From Fragum whitleyi (taxonomy: Eukaryota; Mollusca; Bivalvia; Cardiida; Cardiidae), in assembly GCA_948146395.1 (NCBI GenBank), contig OX411549.1, positions 30,379,272 to 30,443,271 of the forward strand: 64,000 nt of DNA, written 5' to 3'. Made by a program: the position numbers and the translations under genes. The notes beneath the pieces were generated by a model. It made no database searches and was not told the DNA's origin. It saw only the letters and a list, made by a program, of their open reading frames with translations. Shown in pieces: positions 47,501 to 59,887 of this stretch; positions within the stretch are counted from its first letter, which is position 1, and each line of letters begins with the position of its first letter.

Positions 47501-50500
47501 TATTTCTCTCGCGTTACAAATTCTACATTGTAACAGTTTTTACAGCTTATTCTTTTTCGATTCCTTGGACCAACTGATTTACATCCACCTCCATTCAAAA
47601 CAAAACTTAAAAAATAAACATTGAAATTATCAATGTGCTTTCATAATCGCCAAACACCTGTTCTATTTTTGCATATCAAATGTAATTCTAACGAAAAGGT
47701 CTATACCATTTTTAAAAAAGTTCAAGTTCAGTCGGATTAGTCTTACATTTTTTTCCATAAAGAAATTGATGAGAATAGTTAAAAAATGTCCTCCAAACTT
47801 CTCTACATATAAATATTGTTTGGAAAATATGTGAAAGAGACCATCTGAGAAATCGTTTGAATATCATTTACAATAAGATTGATAGATATGTAATAGTTAA
47901 GGTCGACGTCGCATTTCAAAACTCGATTCACAAAAAGGTAGAATGATCATTTTAGATTCAGGACATTGCATCTCGTCGAAACGTTTTGACTAGGATCAGC
48001 CTGCGCAGACTAACAAGGGTCGGTACTTTTCACAATTTGCCTATGATCTTTTTTCACATGACGGATGACAGATGTGTTGATGTTTTAAGCTATTTGATCA
48101 CCATCATTTTTAGATGAAGTTTCTACACCTTTTCCCCTCTTTTATACTTAATTTGTATTACTGAATATTTCAGAACATTTTGGCATCTCATTATATAAAA
48201 CAGTAACTTGTAAATCTGTGTTATAAAACACTTTTAACACTAATAGTGTCGCCTCTGTTAAAAATCATTTGGAAGACCATTTCTTCGTTTTAAAGGATAT
48301 ATTTACTAAAAAAGACACTTGAAAAATGATTTTTAGCAACTTCTTTAGATTTTGGAGCAGTCTGAAATTTAATCGTATGTTCATGGGTTAAACCTAAAAA
48401 TATGTTTCTCGAACAAAAAAAGTTCCTTATTGTTTATTTGAACTGCATGCTTTTTTTCTCGCATTATTATGTTAGTCTTTCATTTTCATTCTTACATAGG
48501 TAATAACAACGAAGCTAGTTAAACCTATTCTTTTTACATCGATTTGGAAACTTACAACTAGGATTAATCCGTCTCGATTCTACACTGGAAAATGAACAGT
48601 AACTCGCACCGTAAATATGGGTCAATGAAAGAACCAATATCGTCAAGAAGCCAATGCTCTACCTCTAGATCAATGAGTCCACACACTACAATGAATTACT
48701 ATACTAACAAAAATATTAATCGACTAAGAGAAAACAGAGAGAGATACTTCATTTTTTGTTGTCTAAAACATTAAGTGCTTTAAATTGTGTGCTTTACATA
48801 ATGGGCTTACTTTTGTCATGCCAAATTTTATTTTCCCATAAAAGGCATTTCTGTTCTATGCGATGTTTTCTTTAATCTCGTTTGATGAAATACCGACATG
48901 CAATAGCATTTTCAATCATAGCACTGTAAAGACTGTTGTATGTTAAAACAAGAATTTCAGGGTGAAGGATATATCGCAGATTATTTGCCCTGCAAAATAT
49001 CATGAGCGTACGTACAGAAGTCCGGCCGGACGGAAAGGTGGCGACGAAGATATCAATAAACATCAACTTTCGGCAGTAAATGAAAAGAAAATCAACATAT
49101 TTTCATTTAATAATTAACCTTATTAATAGTTTTTCTGCAGTTAGTGACTTAAAATGTTCTTAATACCAAACTATGGTCTTCTCACCAAATCATACAACAC
49201 CAATCGTTTTAATTACAGTGTTTTTGTATCTAAATGTTTATTTGTTCCCTTAATGATGGTCTTATCTAAAGTCATACAACCATAACAACAGAAAAAGACA
49301 CGCATGTTCTAAGAATCACGACAAATCCTAGTTTGTTTGAAGACCTTTTGAATCCAAAGCATTACAACGCGCATCGATTTTAATAACAAAAAAAATCAAT
49401 AAAACAGAAAATGTCTGCAAAAAGAGTTTCTTCAATTATCATTTTCATGAACATATGTTATGCACTTCATTCCATTTAGAGCAATTTACAGTTTTGTTGT
49501 TGTTGTTGTTGTTTATCTTTTAATGAGCTTATCACAAGTCTGTCTAGATTGTTGATCTAGATTATCGGAGAAAACGTTTTAAAAAAAAGAGAATCACATA
49601 CAAATGAGTTTTCCCGAATCGAGTTTATTGGAAATATTTTATCAAAACAAAATCTTGAAAGAAAAACTTAACTTAAGTGCTTCACATCAACTGTATTTCA
49701 AATTGTTTATGAACAGAGAAATCAATATCTATGAAGCTTACTAAAGTCGTAGTGACAATTTTTGGCCTGTAGGTACATCAAAGAAGACATCACATAAGTG
49801 ATTGTAAATGCTTTCTTTCATCAGGATAATATCTAGTAAGGATAGGTTTATAACATTTTAAACGGTTGAAACTACATCTTCAAAATGACTTCATAATCGA
49901 CACATGTTCTTCATAGAGTCATGTAAGAACCAACTTTAAAACGAAACTATTCGAAAACACGGGCTTTAATTACACATATTTCAAATAAGTTACTAAATAA
50001 TATTTATTATGTTTTAAAGTTTGACAAAAGTCGGGTTTGGAGTTTTAAACCTGAGGATATCAAATTTATATTGAACAAAATATATGTCTAGAATCATTTA
50101 CTCCTCTTTACTTTAAGACCAAGTCAATTGCATACTCCTTGTCCATATCTCTTGCGCGTTCAGAATAAAAAAAAGGGTTTCCATAGAAATAGTGTTACAT
50201 CTCTAACAAAATACTTTGGGGTTACACTTTTCCAATATCATGTACACTAACTACAAAAATTGAATGTGTCGGGTGACGGGTTATTGAACTGAAATGATAC
50301 ATTGAAAACCTCTGTTTACCCATTATAATTAAAAAGTAATCTCACATATTTTTATGTATCAAAGCAAGGTAAAGAAAAGACAAGGGACAACAAGTTTATA
50401 TAAAGAAGAAGATCGTTTTAGTTCTTACTTCACTTCTCTTAATTGAATCCATCTACAAATTACAAAAAATCAAAGTATAAAGAAAAGAGTTATGGTCATT

Positions 50501-50888
50501 TTTGCCTTATACTGAGAGCTATCCATGAAGATGCATGATTCTTTTGTGTTTACTTTTCAGTAATGCTCTGGTAGAAGACAATTTTTAAATTAGCAAAGGG
50601 CAATACCTCGAAAAATTCGAAATTCGTTTTTGAACTGCGATTTTTATGGTAAGATCTTTCCACCTGTTTCATCTTTCTAGGCTACATACTTTTTGAGTAA
50701 TGCTCCAGATAAAAACTAAGACATTTTTATCAAAGGGCGACAACTATAAAATGAAGAGAATAGTTATGATTGGTACAGCACAGTTTTAGTATAAAGCTCC
50801 GGGTTTAAAACGATGAAAAAAAATAACAAAAGACGATATCAAACAATTTGAAGAAAAGTTATTTTCGCTGCTCTTCTCCTTAAATAAG

Positions 50889-51001
50889 ATCTATTCGTAG
50901 TTTTATGATTGGAGGGTAGGAAAGAATGGTATGAAACATACCTAGAACCCATGTTTAGGTACACCAGTCGCCGCAATTTAACAGAAAGATTGTTGAATAT
51001 G
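50889..51001 (+). mobile_element. 5'-truncated SINE, right arm
   Basis: Mirror of 32388-32500. Confidence 0.75.
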
Positions 51002-51656
51002 GTATTAAAAACACGTTCAAACTAACCGGAATAAAAATCAAACCAACCGGGATGTCATATACCTCCTTTGGATTGAAGAGGGTCTCACTTGAATTTATAT
51101 AGTCAAAAACAACACCCGTCTGTCTCAACACCGAACTTCCACATGATTTAATGCACCATGATTAGAGACACACGTGTAATAGTATTTGTGCTGTAGGTAT
51201 TTGCACTGAAACTAAACTTTCAGAAACCATTGATCTACCTGGATTTTTCCTCGTTGTTTAAAGACATATCTATAGGTGTATTTTCAAAACTGAGCCCTGA
51301 CGTAGGCGCTGAGTCCATTACCATAGGTAAATCGGGTATAATTAAAAACAAATGATAGGAATTTTACCCGACCTGTTACTGCAATTACTGCAAGAAAGTA
51401 CATGTATGAGTAAAACTTATGTTTTAAGACAAACAATAACGTTGGTTTAAAAGGTAAAATCGAAACTTTCTTAATGTGTTATTCAAACCTGTTTTATCTA
51501 TTTCGAACAAATGACTAAAGAATCTAACAGTAATGAGTTAATTTCACGACTCAAAGCGCAAAATCTACTTATATAAAAAATAATAATTATCAATAAACTC
51601 TCTATTTAAAGTCACTGTAATTTTGAAGTTTGAATTTTGTCGTCTGCTACTATCGC

Positions 51657-51939
51657 GCCGCGACAATAGCGCAGTTGGTAGCGCGCCGGACTTCTAATCT
51701 AGGGGTCTATATTTGCACGGGTTCGATCGCCGGCCGCGGCACTTATCCTTTCCGACATTTGTGTTCAACCAATGGATAGATAATCGTAGACCTAAGTGGA
51801 ACAGCAGCTGGAGGCTAGGAAAGGGTGTAATGGTAGTACTGGTGTGAGAAATACTAGAAATTCATTATTAGGTACTCCAGTCGCCGCGATATAACTGAGA
51901 GATTGTTGAAAGCGACGTAAAACTCCAATTCATATCAAA
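51657..51939 (+). mobile_element. SINE inserted in the satellite, right arm
   Basis: Mirror copy of 31450-31732 with the duplications at 51644-51656 and 51940-51952. It was carried along by the inverted duplication and is not a separate insertion. Confidence 0.92.
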
Positions 51940-51952
51940 CTGCTACTATCGC

Positions 51953-52699
51953 ATAACGAGATTGTTCACACAAAAAAGTCGATGCTCAAAAACACAATAC
52001 ATTGAAGGATTAACTTTACATCTTAACACTAAGCTGTACTTGCAAGCTTTTATCGTCTGTTCCTATCTTATCACCTGATTGTTTATACAAAAAGTAGTCT
52101 GCATTGACAGTACGTTTAAAAGTTGGGCCTGTACTTTTGGACAAGCCGTAGTTTCGACGTTTTAGACAGTATCGTCTGCTCCTATATACAAATAACAAAA
52201 TCATACAAAAAAGACGTCTGCTACTATAAAGATTAAACATTGGAAAATTGATTCTGCGCCTATTCAATTTGAATCTAAATATCAATGCCAAATAAATCCC
52301 GCCTTTTACCGCACTATTAAAAAAGGTGCCCAGTGATCATACCGTAGTTACGACGTTTTAAAAAATTATCGTCTGCTACTATCGCATAGCCTTATTGTTC
52401 GTTCAAAAATGTCGTCTGCAATGATGATACGTTGAAATGTTAGATTTACATCTTGGTCAAGCCGTAGTTACGACGTTTAAAAAAAATTATCGTCTGCTAC
52501 TATCGCATAGCCTTATTGTTCGTTCAAAAATGTCGTCTGCTACTAAAGATTAAACGTGGAAATCTTAGATTTACATCTTGGTCAAACCGTAGTCACAAGG
52601 TTTTAAAAGTATCGTCTGCTACTATCTAATAACTATATACAAATAATCATACAAAAAAGGACTGCATTGACTATACGTTTTTGCACAAGCCGTAGTTAC
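51953..52699 (-). repeat. Same GCAGACGA satellite in the right arm
   Basis: Mirror of 30690-31436. The words appear as TCGTCTGC and CCGTAGTTACGACG. Confidence 0.75.
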
Positions 52700-53059
52700 G
52701 AAGTTTTGAAGAAAAAAATGAAATTACGTATGATCGGAAAAACCGACGCTCTATATCTTTTACACGCCAATAAGAAGATACGCTACTCTATCAACTATCT
52801 GACCGCGCGATTTAAACCTCGACCCGAAGTAAAATACTACAACCGCTAAACTTTTCCAATATTCATTGATTTAACGCATTCCTTTACCCTTTCTTCTCTA
52901 CTCGTGGGAAAATCGATTTTATCCGCGCTTTTTTTGGCGCACTATTTAAAATAGCATCAACGGATACCATGGTAACGTGACTGGAACTGCTGGAACTGGG
53001 ATTAATCCCACTTTTAATCCCAGTAAAATGGCGCTGCAAATACCCTTTATCCACTACTG

Positions 53060-53270
53060 ATAGCGACCCCCAAAACTGTCCTAAAACCGTCAACATTGAT
53101 GTTATAGCTTACTCAAATATTTTGCTTACATATTTTCACAAACGTTCAAATTCAAAATATCACAATGATCTCTATGGGATCGAAACTTTTCACTATTTGC
53201 ATATTTTCTGAAACTAGAATGACCAGTTAACTTTTCCGTGTAAGAAAATTTGAAAATGAATCTCGCACAT
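53060..53270. other. Flank of the right arm
   Basis: Single-copy sequence with a piece of the dispersed repeat (GGGATCGAAACTTTTCAC, CTGAAACTAGAATGACC) also found at 35355 and 62385. Confidence 0.4.
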
Positions 53271-53645
53271 TGCAGTAGCGGTTCCACAGGGGGTTCGGGG
53301 GTTCAATCGAACCCCCTCTGAAGCCCAATAATTTTATGTTCAACAAGAATTTCCTTAAACTCTTCTTCTGTTATTACCGCATATTCCTGATTTGAACAAA
53401 GCTTATAAAGACAGTGTAGACTTAGATCAGCATGCACAGTGGAGAGTCTGATCTAAGCATACACTGCCTGCATACTTCTTGATTTTTATGAAGAAAAAAA
53501 GTATTAAAGCAGACCTTATTGATATGTTCCAAAAATAGGAAATTTGTCCTAGAAAACAAATGGTTAAATTTGTTTAATACTAGGAAGACGCCCCCCCTTT
53601 GTATGTTCGAACCCCCTATACAGAAATCCTGGTTCCGTCGCTGCA
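53271..53645. mobile_element. Non-autonomous TIR element with TGCAG...ACGGAACC ends
   Basis: The left end TGCAGTAGCGGTTCCACAGG and the right end, complemented, TGCAGCGACGGAACCAGGAT share the first bases and a later GGGGGTT(CG) block (GGGGGTTCGGGGGTTCAA on the left, GTTCGAACCCCCTA on the right). 375 bp, no transposase. The overlapping 126- and 75-codon frames are read through the element. No clear target duplication. Confidence 0.55.
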
Positions 53646-54559
53646 TTATGGTCTCTATCGAAGACTTTTTCAATATCATTGGTAACCCAAGTGTCGATGT
53701 TTCTCCGCATTTTGTAGGGAAATGTGTTATTCCTAAAATATGGTAATTTCTTTCGAAAATTGTATTATAATCATTCTGATTTCTTTTAACAAAATGACAC
53801 ACGCCAAGAAATGCATATATTTATTTTAAAGAGCTTAGATCAAACCCAATAGTATCATTCTACTAAAAGTGAGCCTATTCAAACATTTTTTCTCTCAATT
53901 AAGATCACGAAACATTTCTATTTTGGATCATCGTATGAAATCATTTTGAAAAGGAACTCCTACATTCTTATAAATTTATTTGAAAGTATCTGAAATCAAA
54001 AGTAACATTTTACAGCTTGAATTGAGAATAAGGGGTTTTATTTCGAGAAGATGCTTTAGTGATCTTCAATTTCATATGGTGTCGATAACCTATAATTTCT
54101 AATTGATATTAAATAAAAGCCTTTGAGCCAAGTTCAAAGATGCCAAAGAGTTCTCGTGGTGAACTAAATATTTATTTTGACAAAGAAAGTCAGTCAAAAT
54201 TCATTAAAATGAATATATAGAAATATCACTTTCTGAATTGGTCGTGGAAATTTGAAGAAAGACACCTTTAACATAACTGAGTCGGCGATTGGCATTTTCA
54301 ACAACTTCTCACTGGCCTATAAATAAAATACTGTTGGGATCGTTGTGAAATTAAGAATGGAAATGGTTTTGGAATGGATTATGAGCAGGGTGAAAATAAA
54401 GGGGGGTATTTCGCCGAACCCGTTCAGATTAAACGAAATAAGCGATATATTACTACATCCCTATAATACAATGTAATATGTTCTATTCTATAAAAAAAAA
54501 AGATTGGTTTGCCTTCATAGACCGAGCAGAAGGTTTAAAGTCAAATCAAGGCAATAAAA
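53646..54559. other. Spacer, nothing identified
   Basis: AT-rich, no frame of interest and no repeat boundary I can place. Confidence 0.5.
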
Positions 54560-55040
54560 TCAAGGAATGATTTGATCAATTTGAATGGATTTGAGAAGCG
54601 TTTAGAACGGCTTCAGTTTGTTTTTGAACGATTTCTTTCCGTATAGAATGGTTTGAGGAAGTGTTTAACATGATTCGAATCACTGAGTGAGCGATATACA
54701 GTTAACAACATCGTGAAATTGACAAGATAAATGATTTTGGAATGATTTTGGAATGACATTAAATGAGTGTGCGGAGCGAGTATTGAGTGTGATACAAGGA
54801 AGGTAATCCAATATCGCTAATTATGTTCAAGATGAACAAAATTAGCGATATTAATGACCCCCCCCCTTTATTATGATATTCATACATGTTCTATAAATAG
54901 TTTCCTCTATCTTCAAGGACAAATCAGACGCTTAAAATTTCAATTATGTAAGTGAAATCGCGATTTTACTATAGCGATTTGGAATAGTTTTGATCGAGAT
55001 GAATGTCAATTTCGCGATGTAACTAACTGTGGTAATGCTT
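54560..55040 (+). repeat. Dispersed repeat shared with 11130-11570
   Basis: Contains TTTTGGAATGACATTAAATG with AGTGTGCGGAGCGAG (54755-54781), GAACGATTTC.T...GAATGGTTTGA, and GCGATTTGGAATAGTTTTGA with GATGAATGTCAATTTCGCGA (54970-55020). A local inverted pair, AATATCGCTAATT.TGTTC and GAACAAAATTAGCGATATT, lies at 54812-54851. Confidence 0.5.
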
Positions 55041-55619
55041 TGATTCGAAGTTTGTGTTAAATTGTTACCAACTATATAAAATTCGCTACCCAACGCTACA
55101 GTAAATTAAGAATATTCGCTGAGGTTTTTTTTTTTTGAAAAACACATTGAACAAGAAACAATCCACGAAGTGCAAATTGAAGACGGATCATACCGTGCGC
55201 AAAATAGGCTGATCTGGCTCTTCACTGGGCACTCATTTGAAAGTGTTTAATAAGTCACTTGTGGTCCCAATTTTAATTTCTTGCTTTTCATAATAAAGAC
55301 ACAAGGCATTATGTTATGCAGACAAACTATAAACATTTGGCCAATTTGTTTTATAGCGAGACAACTGTTGCACTCCTTTAAACAAATTTCAATTTTCTAA
55401 AGTGGATTAAAACATATAAAAACAACAGATTGAACGTCATAAGAGGAATCATTCATACCGCTTAGTTAAACCGACTGTCTGGGGGTTATGCTGAAATGTC
55501 AACAAATTTAAGAACCTCATAGAGCCCGTTTTACTTATCTTCTAAGGAAATAAATAATCGTAAGTCAAAATCACAAATCGTACCTGTTGTTTCATTCATT
55601 GTGAGATTCTGTCTTGCAA
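55041..55619. other. Spacer, nothing identified
   Basis: No gene or repeat that I can support. Confidence 0.4.
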
Positions 55620-55662
55620 CATTTCATTGGAATCGTCTTTTGAAGACGATTCAAATGAAATG
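55620..55662. repeat. Hairpin with 19-20 bp stem
   Basis: CATTTCATTGGAATCGTCTT pairs with AAGACGATTCAAATGAAATG across a 3-base loop, with one mismatch. Weaker pairing continues outward (GAGATTCTG and CAGAATTC), so it is probably the core of a foldback repeat. A G run near 55780-55792 follows. Confidence 0.7.
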
Positions 55663-56542
55663 ACGCATGTCAGAATTCCATATTTAGTTACTTTTGTAAA
55701 AGCAGGGTTCGTTTTTGGCCCCTAACCCGGGGTTTTGACTCCCAAAAATTCCATTTTTGCCCTCAAACATTTTCTGCGAGGGGGGGGGGGGGTCATTTTG
55801 ACCCACTGAGGTTTTAATACAAATAGACAACTAAATTTCGAGTGGCGCAACCTATGCTATAGATTATATAGATTAATTGTTTTCTTCATACTATTATAAA
55901 AAAAAAAAAATTATAAATGAAGCAACATAAACAAGAAAGTGTGTCTATAATTTATTTTTAATGTTGTTTCAGTTATATAGATTACTTTAATGACTAATAA
56001 GCTACCATGCTTTGCTTTTTTTATCCCGACAAAACCAGTTTTGATCCGCAGATTTTTATGGTCAAGGGGTCAATGACTCCCAAATTTTGAAAAAAAAGCT
56101 AGCACAAGCTCTGTAGAAGCAACTTTAATTTTTGACCTACGCAAAAAAAATGATCGTTATGTGTTAGCAAAACATGCCCCTGTAACCTCACAACTTATAT
56201 CAGGGCTTGTGAGTATGGAATAATCGTATTTAAAATCAAAGTACTTTAAGTACCGAAAGTGAATATCTCCTGTTGGGACACAAGAGAGCAATCGCAATCG
56301 AAATGGTAACTGTCTTGTAGATAATCTAGTTCAAAACATATTGCCTATTTCGTCTCCCTTACACAGTTATGATATTCAATTTTATCCTATTGTAATGTGG
56401 ATAATCCCCCGTCTTGCAATCAAATTGCATAGCGAAACACACTGTAGCTAGGTGGTTATCCTTAAACAACAGCTGTTGAGGCCACATTTAAACGCTTGAA
56501 ATGATCCCTTGACTTTGGAGCTATCTGAACATTTCTTAACTC

Positions 56543-56869
56543 ATGAGGGAGAAAAGTTATTCTAATTTATTTCGAAATTCTTCGATAAGTGTAAAAGTAA
56601 TTGTCCGGACAAAATTAGGCGTACGTACAAACGCACTCATGCACCGCTGTCGTTGTTACAACTTTGTCTTACTCCCTACTTGCAGGCTCTACAAAAATTT
56701 ATCTTGTAACTATACAAATATCTGTGTGATAGCATCCCATATGACATTTGTTACGATATCACATGGATATTTTTTGAACGATGACATCATGCGGTTATTT
56801 TGTGAAACTTGCATTTCTGTAAGAAACAGCGATGAAAACAAGCCAAAGAGAGGTTATAAGATAAGATAA
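56543..56869 (+). other. Unrecognised 108-codon open frame
   Basis: One of the longest frames outside the duplications. It starts ATGAGGGAGAAAAG after an in-frame stop. The product is Cys- and Arg-containing, with no signal peptide, membrane segment or motif that I recognise. Part of the DNA (TTGTCCGGAC...GGCGTACGTAC) looks like the mollusc dispersed repeat, which speaks against a gene. Confidence 0.12.
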
Positions 56870-56900
56870 GAAAGGATATAGGTTATAAGTCGGTAGTGGT

Positions 56901-56942
56901 AATTGATAATTGTCTCGGCAGAGCCTCGACAATTATCAATTC
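56901..56942. repeat. Hairpin AATTGATAATTGTC / GACAATTATCAATT
   Basis: Perfect 14-bp stem around a partly self-complementary 14-base CTCGGCAGAGCCTC centre. The ATTGTCGAGGC.CTG word also occurs at about 63270 and 63500. Confidence 0.7.
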
Positions 56943-58519
56943 CCCCAACCTCGTTAGATATTTTTTCATACAAAACACTAAGTACGTATAAAATGTATTC
57001 CGCACCGATTGAAAAAAAATAAATTTTTAACAATCAAGAGCCCGTTTATAACTTTTGGGGGTATTTTTTTCTATCATATGAGGCCGTGCAAAATATCTTT
57101 ATCTGTTTCATGTTGTATAGCACAGCCTTGACAATCACATTGTGCAGTAAAATATTGCAAGATTGTAACCCGATATTTTGACTCAGAAGATATTTTTTAT
57201 GCGCACGGCGATTACTTTAATCAGTCTGTGCGAATGCAGAGGCTGGTCTTAGTCTTCACTATTTGAAATGTCACGCGCAGGCTCATTAAAAAACTGAAAA
57301 CAAAAAAGGCTACTCACCCCGACCCTCCAACCGGAGCCTGGAGTTTGATCAGACAGGATGAGGAATTATTTCCATACATTGTCACTTGATGATAGACTAT
57401 CTTATGTTTTACATGTCTTTATTCATCACTATTCATCATGCCGATCTTCGACCAGTGTATATTGCATAAGCCAGTCTACGTTTTATCTATCCCCTGGAAA
57501 ATAAAGTGCACTTTATTTTTAGCTGTCACAAAAAATAGGATCAGACTTGGATTCGATGGACCAACGGCTATCTCTTGATCCCCGGCTAGCCAGACCATCC
57601 CTGATGCAACGCGCAATTTACTTATCATGGACAAAAAATAAGAAGCAGATCATTTGTAAATGACTTTAAAACCGGATCTTAAGCTATAGCTACGTTTATT
57701 CGACCCATGAACGATTAGATGGGTAGGGCAAAAGGCGTTATGTTTAAGCCATGCGCTAAGGCAATTGTAGTTTATACTTTAATAAATAAAATAAAAATTA
57801 AACCCTTATTCTGTAATCTTAAACATTTAAGAAACGATTAAATAAATCAGCCCAAAAATAAAATTTCAAGTCTGCCTTTTACGCGGTCGAACATTAAAAT
57901 ACACACACAATCTATTTTAAGATCGCCATGTTTTATGTTTATATCGTCTCGATTTCGAATTGATATGGCCAAAATTCTAATGTACGGTTCACTCAAAGAA
58001 GACATTTTTTAATTGTAAATGTATCTATGACGTTAAACAATACTTTTGCAACTTTCTGCCCCGCTTTAAGACAATTTTTTCGCGCCTGTACGTGATTTAG
58101 AGAGCGATCCGTTCGTCTTCGTCGACTCGCTGCAAATGGTGGCTCAGATTAGAACAGCATGCTTGTTATCAACAGTTTATTTAGAAAATTCCATTTTGAA
58201 TTGATTAAATAACGATAATATGTTAAAATGGAAGGAAAGCGAGGATTTTTTAGAGACCAACATGACTAGACTCGCAAATCGGAGGTTACTATTTTCCCGA
58301 AAGACCTTGTGGATTTTTATATAAAAATGTAATACAAAAGGTTATGAAACCAGATGCAATCTAAACCAACCAAACTTCCTTTATCTTTATAAATTATTTG
58401 CAATTATATACATGTAAAAGACATGGAAGGGAATCGAGGATTTCTGAGTGACAACAACACTAGGCTTGGCTGTGTATTTTCCAAAATACCTTATATATTT
58501 TATACAGAAATGTAGAGAG
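56943..58519. other. Spacer, nothing identified
   Basis: Includes a fragment of the GTCTGTGCGAATGCAGAGGC-type dispersed repeat near 57222. No gene seen. Two diverged blocks, ATGGAAGGAAAGCGAGGATT near 58228 and ATGGAAGGGAATCGAGGATT near 58425, indicate a direct repeat of about 197 bp. Confidence 0.45.
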
Positions 58520-58960
58520 GATAATCGTTTGTTTCAGTGTAAGATAGATTTATATTTCATTAAGTGAGCAACAAAAGCTATATTTTCACGAGTGGCAGAG
58601 CCACGAGTGAAAATATAGCTTTTGTTTTTCACGAAATGAAATATTTATCGATCTTACACGAAAAACAAACGATTATTCTATTTCTTTAATGCAAAAATGA
58701 GACAAAATGTGACATTTCTAGGACATATTTTCGCAAAGCGCGTCATTTTGCGCGTGATTGCTATGCAACGTTCATTGTGACGTCACTTATTTCGCCCCGC
58801 ATAGGTGACGTCAGATAGGATGAAATGCACCAAAGCAGGGTTGAAGTTTTTGATAATATCACTGCTTTTGCGATGAGATTATCAACTGATAATCTACCGT
58901 TATTTCTGGATAAACCACCGAAAAGCATTAAAGAAAATGTAATATATTTTGTCATGTGTT
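58520..58960 (+). repeat. Foldback-headed dispersed repeat, best copy in the window
   Basis: A hairpin of about 157 bp (58520-58676) runs from GATAATCGTTTGTTTC...GTGTAAGAT to ATCTTACACG...AAACAAACGATTATT. Its centre is a near-perfect GCTATATTTTCACGAGTGGC against GCCACGAGTGAAAATATAGC. Downstream come AAAAATGAGACAAAATGTGA, TTTTGCGCGTGATTGCTATG with CAACGTT, TGACGTCA, and GATAATATCACTGCTTTTGC...CCACCGAAAAGCATTAAAGA. The downstream half is the empty form of the site where the SINE sits at 17626. No coding frame supports a transposase. Confidence 0.75.
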
Positions 58961-59260
58961 GCAATTTTATTAAATCAACCCGCCTTTATTTCAATGGATT
59001 TCAATTTAATTCATGTAAGACGTCCATCACCGACAATAATTTTATCGAATTATTTGTAATGAAATGGAAAATGACAATGCTTTAAACAAACTCATTCTTA
59101 CCATAAGTCTATAAAATAACCTAAAACAATTGCATGTCGTCTTTAGTTAACTTTGTCGTAGTATTTATTTACTAATGATTGTCTGCCATCAATCGAGTTC
59201 AGAACGCCCCGTAACCCAAACAAAATGGATAATGGAGACACTGTTTAATGAACCAAGCAT
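58961..59260. other. Spacer, nothing identified
   Basis: Includes the end of an 86-codon frame that starts in the repeat at 58825, so it is not credible as a gene. Confidence 0.4.
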
Positions 59261-59575
59261 AATTTAGTCCACTCTGTACCAGAGCTTGGTCATTCACAAT
59301 TTCTCAGTGGGTGACAAAAATGACGTAACTACAGCTTGAAATAAGCTGTAGTTACGACATTTTGATCGCCTGCTGACGGATCATTCTTTTGCAACAAAAT
59401 CTTGAAGTCAACAAATTGAGTCCACGTAGTCTTTCCAAAAGCTGTGGTCATTCACAATACGGCAGTTGGTAATCAAAATTCTCTAAATACAGCTTAAATT
59501 TAAGCTTTATTACGACAGGTTTGCCATCCGCTTTCGACTTATTCGTTTGCAAAAGACTCCTTAAGTCAACAATTC
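59261..59575 (+). repeat. Two 155-bp direct repeats with GTAACTACAGCTT hairpins
   Basis: AATT.AGTCCAC, AGCT(T/G)TGGTCATTCACAAT, a hairpin, then TTGCAA.A..CT..AAGTCAACAA occur twice, starting about 59261 and 59415. In the first copy the hairpin is perfect (59325-59355, 13-bp stem, 5-base loop). In the second (about 59485-59515) it is decayed. The hairpin word is close to CGTAACTACGGCTTG of the satellite at 30690, and the text after it (TACGACATTTTGATCGCCTG) resembles that satellite's GACATTTTTG / GCAGACGA block. Confidence 0.7.
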
Positions 59576-59887
59576 GGCAAGTTCTGCTTTGCAGGGAAAA
59601 TCTCGCAGCCTGCTCTGGGTTAGCCTACTTTGTTCTCTAATCCATGTCCTACATAGCTTGAGATAACCAAAAGTCTATCTAACCATGGCTTTTGTATATA
59701 TTACTAGCAGATTATCTAGAAGATTGAAATACGATTGCAGATTATTTGCCACAAAACCAAGGTACAAGAAACAATACACGGCACGTCAAACATTGCACAC
59801 TAATCACCATATATACTGAAAACAGCTTGCAAAAGGCAACCTAGAATTAACCTCATTTTAACTTATTTGCAGTCATTTTGAAATATA

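Larger units (their letters stand above)
42181..53059 (-). repeat. Right arm of the giant inverted repeat (10,879 bp)
   Basis: Reverse complement of 30330-41207. It starts GAGACAAAGTTGCTCATG and ends CCCTTTATCCACTACTG. Just outside, ATAGCGACCCCCAAAACTG is unrelated to the old SINE that borders the left arm, and just inside the spacer is unrelated on the two sides. All features of the left arm recur here in mirror order. Confidence 0.97.

Noticed and set aside
51657..51740. tRNA-Arg(TCT) gene
   Set aside because: Head of the SINE at 51657-51939, with a variable-region insertion and a poor acceptor stem.
30330..53059. CRISPR array, integron, phage or giant transposon such as a Maverick as the cause of the large inverted repeat
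   Set aside because: No regularly spaced short repeats, no integrase, polymerase or capsid-like frame, and no frame above 91 codons in the arms. The window is eukaryotic in character.
53422..53802. 126-codon minus-strand frame
   Set aside because: Mostly inside a non-autonomous TIR element and overlapped by a frame on the other strand.
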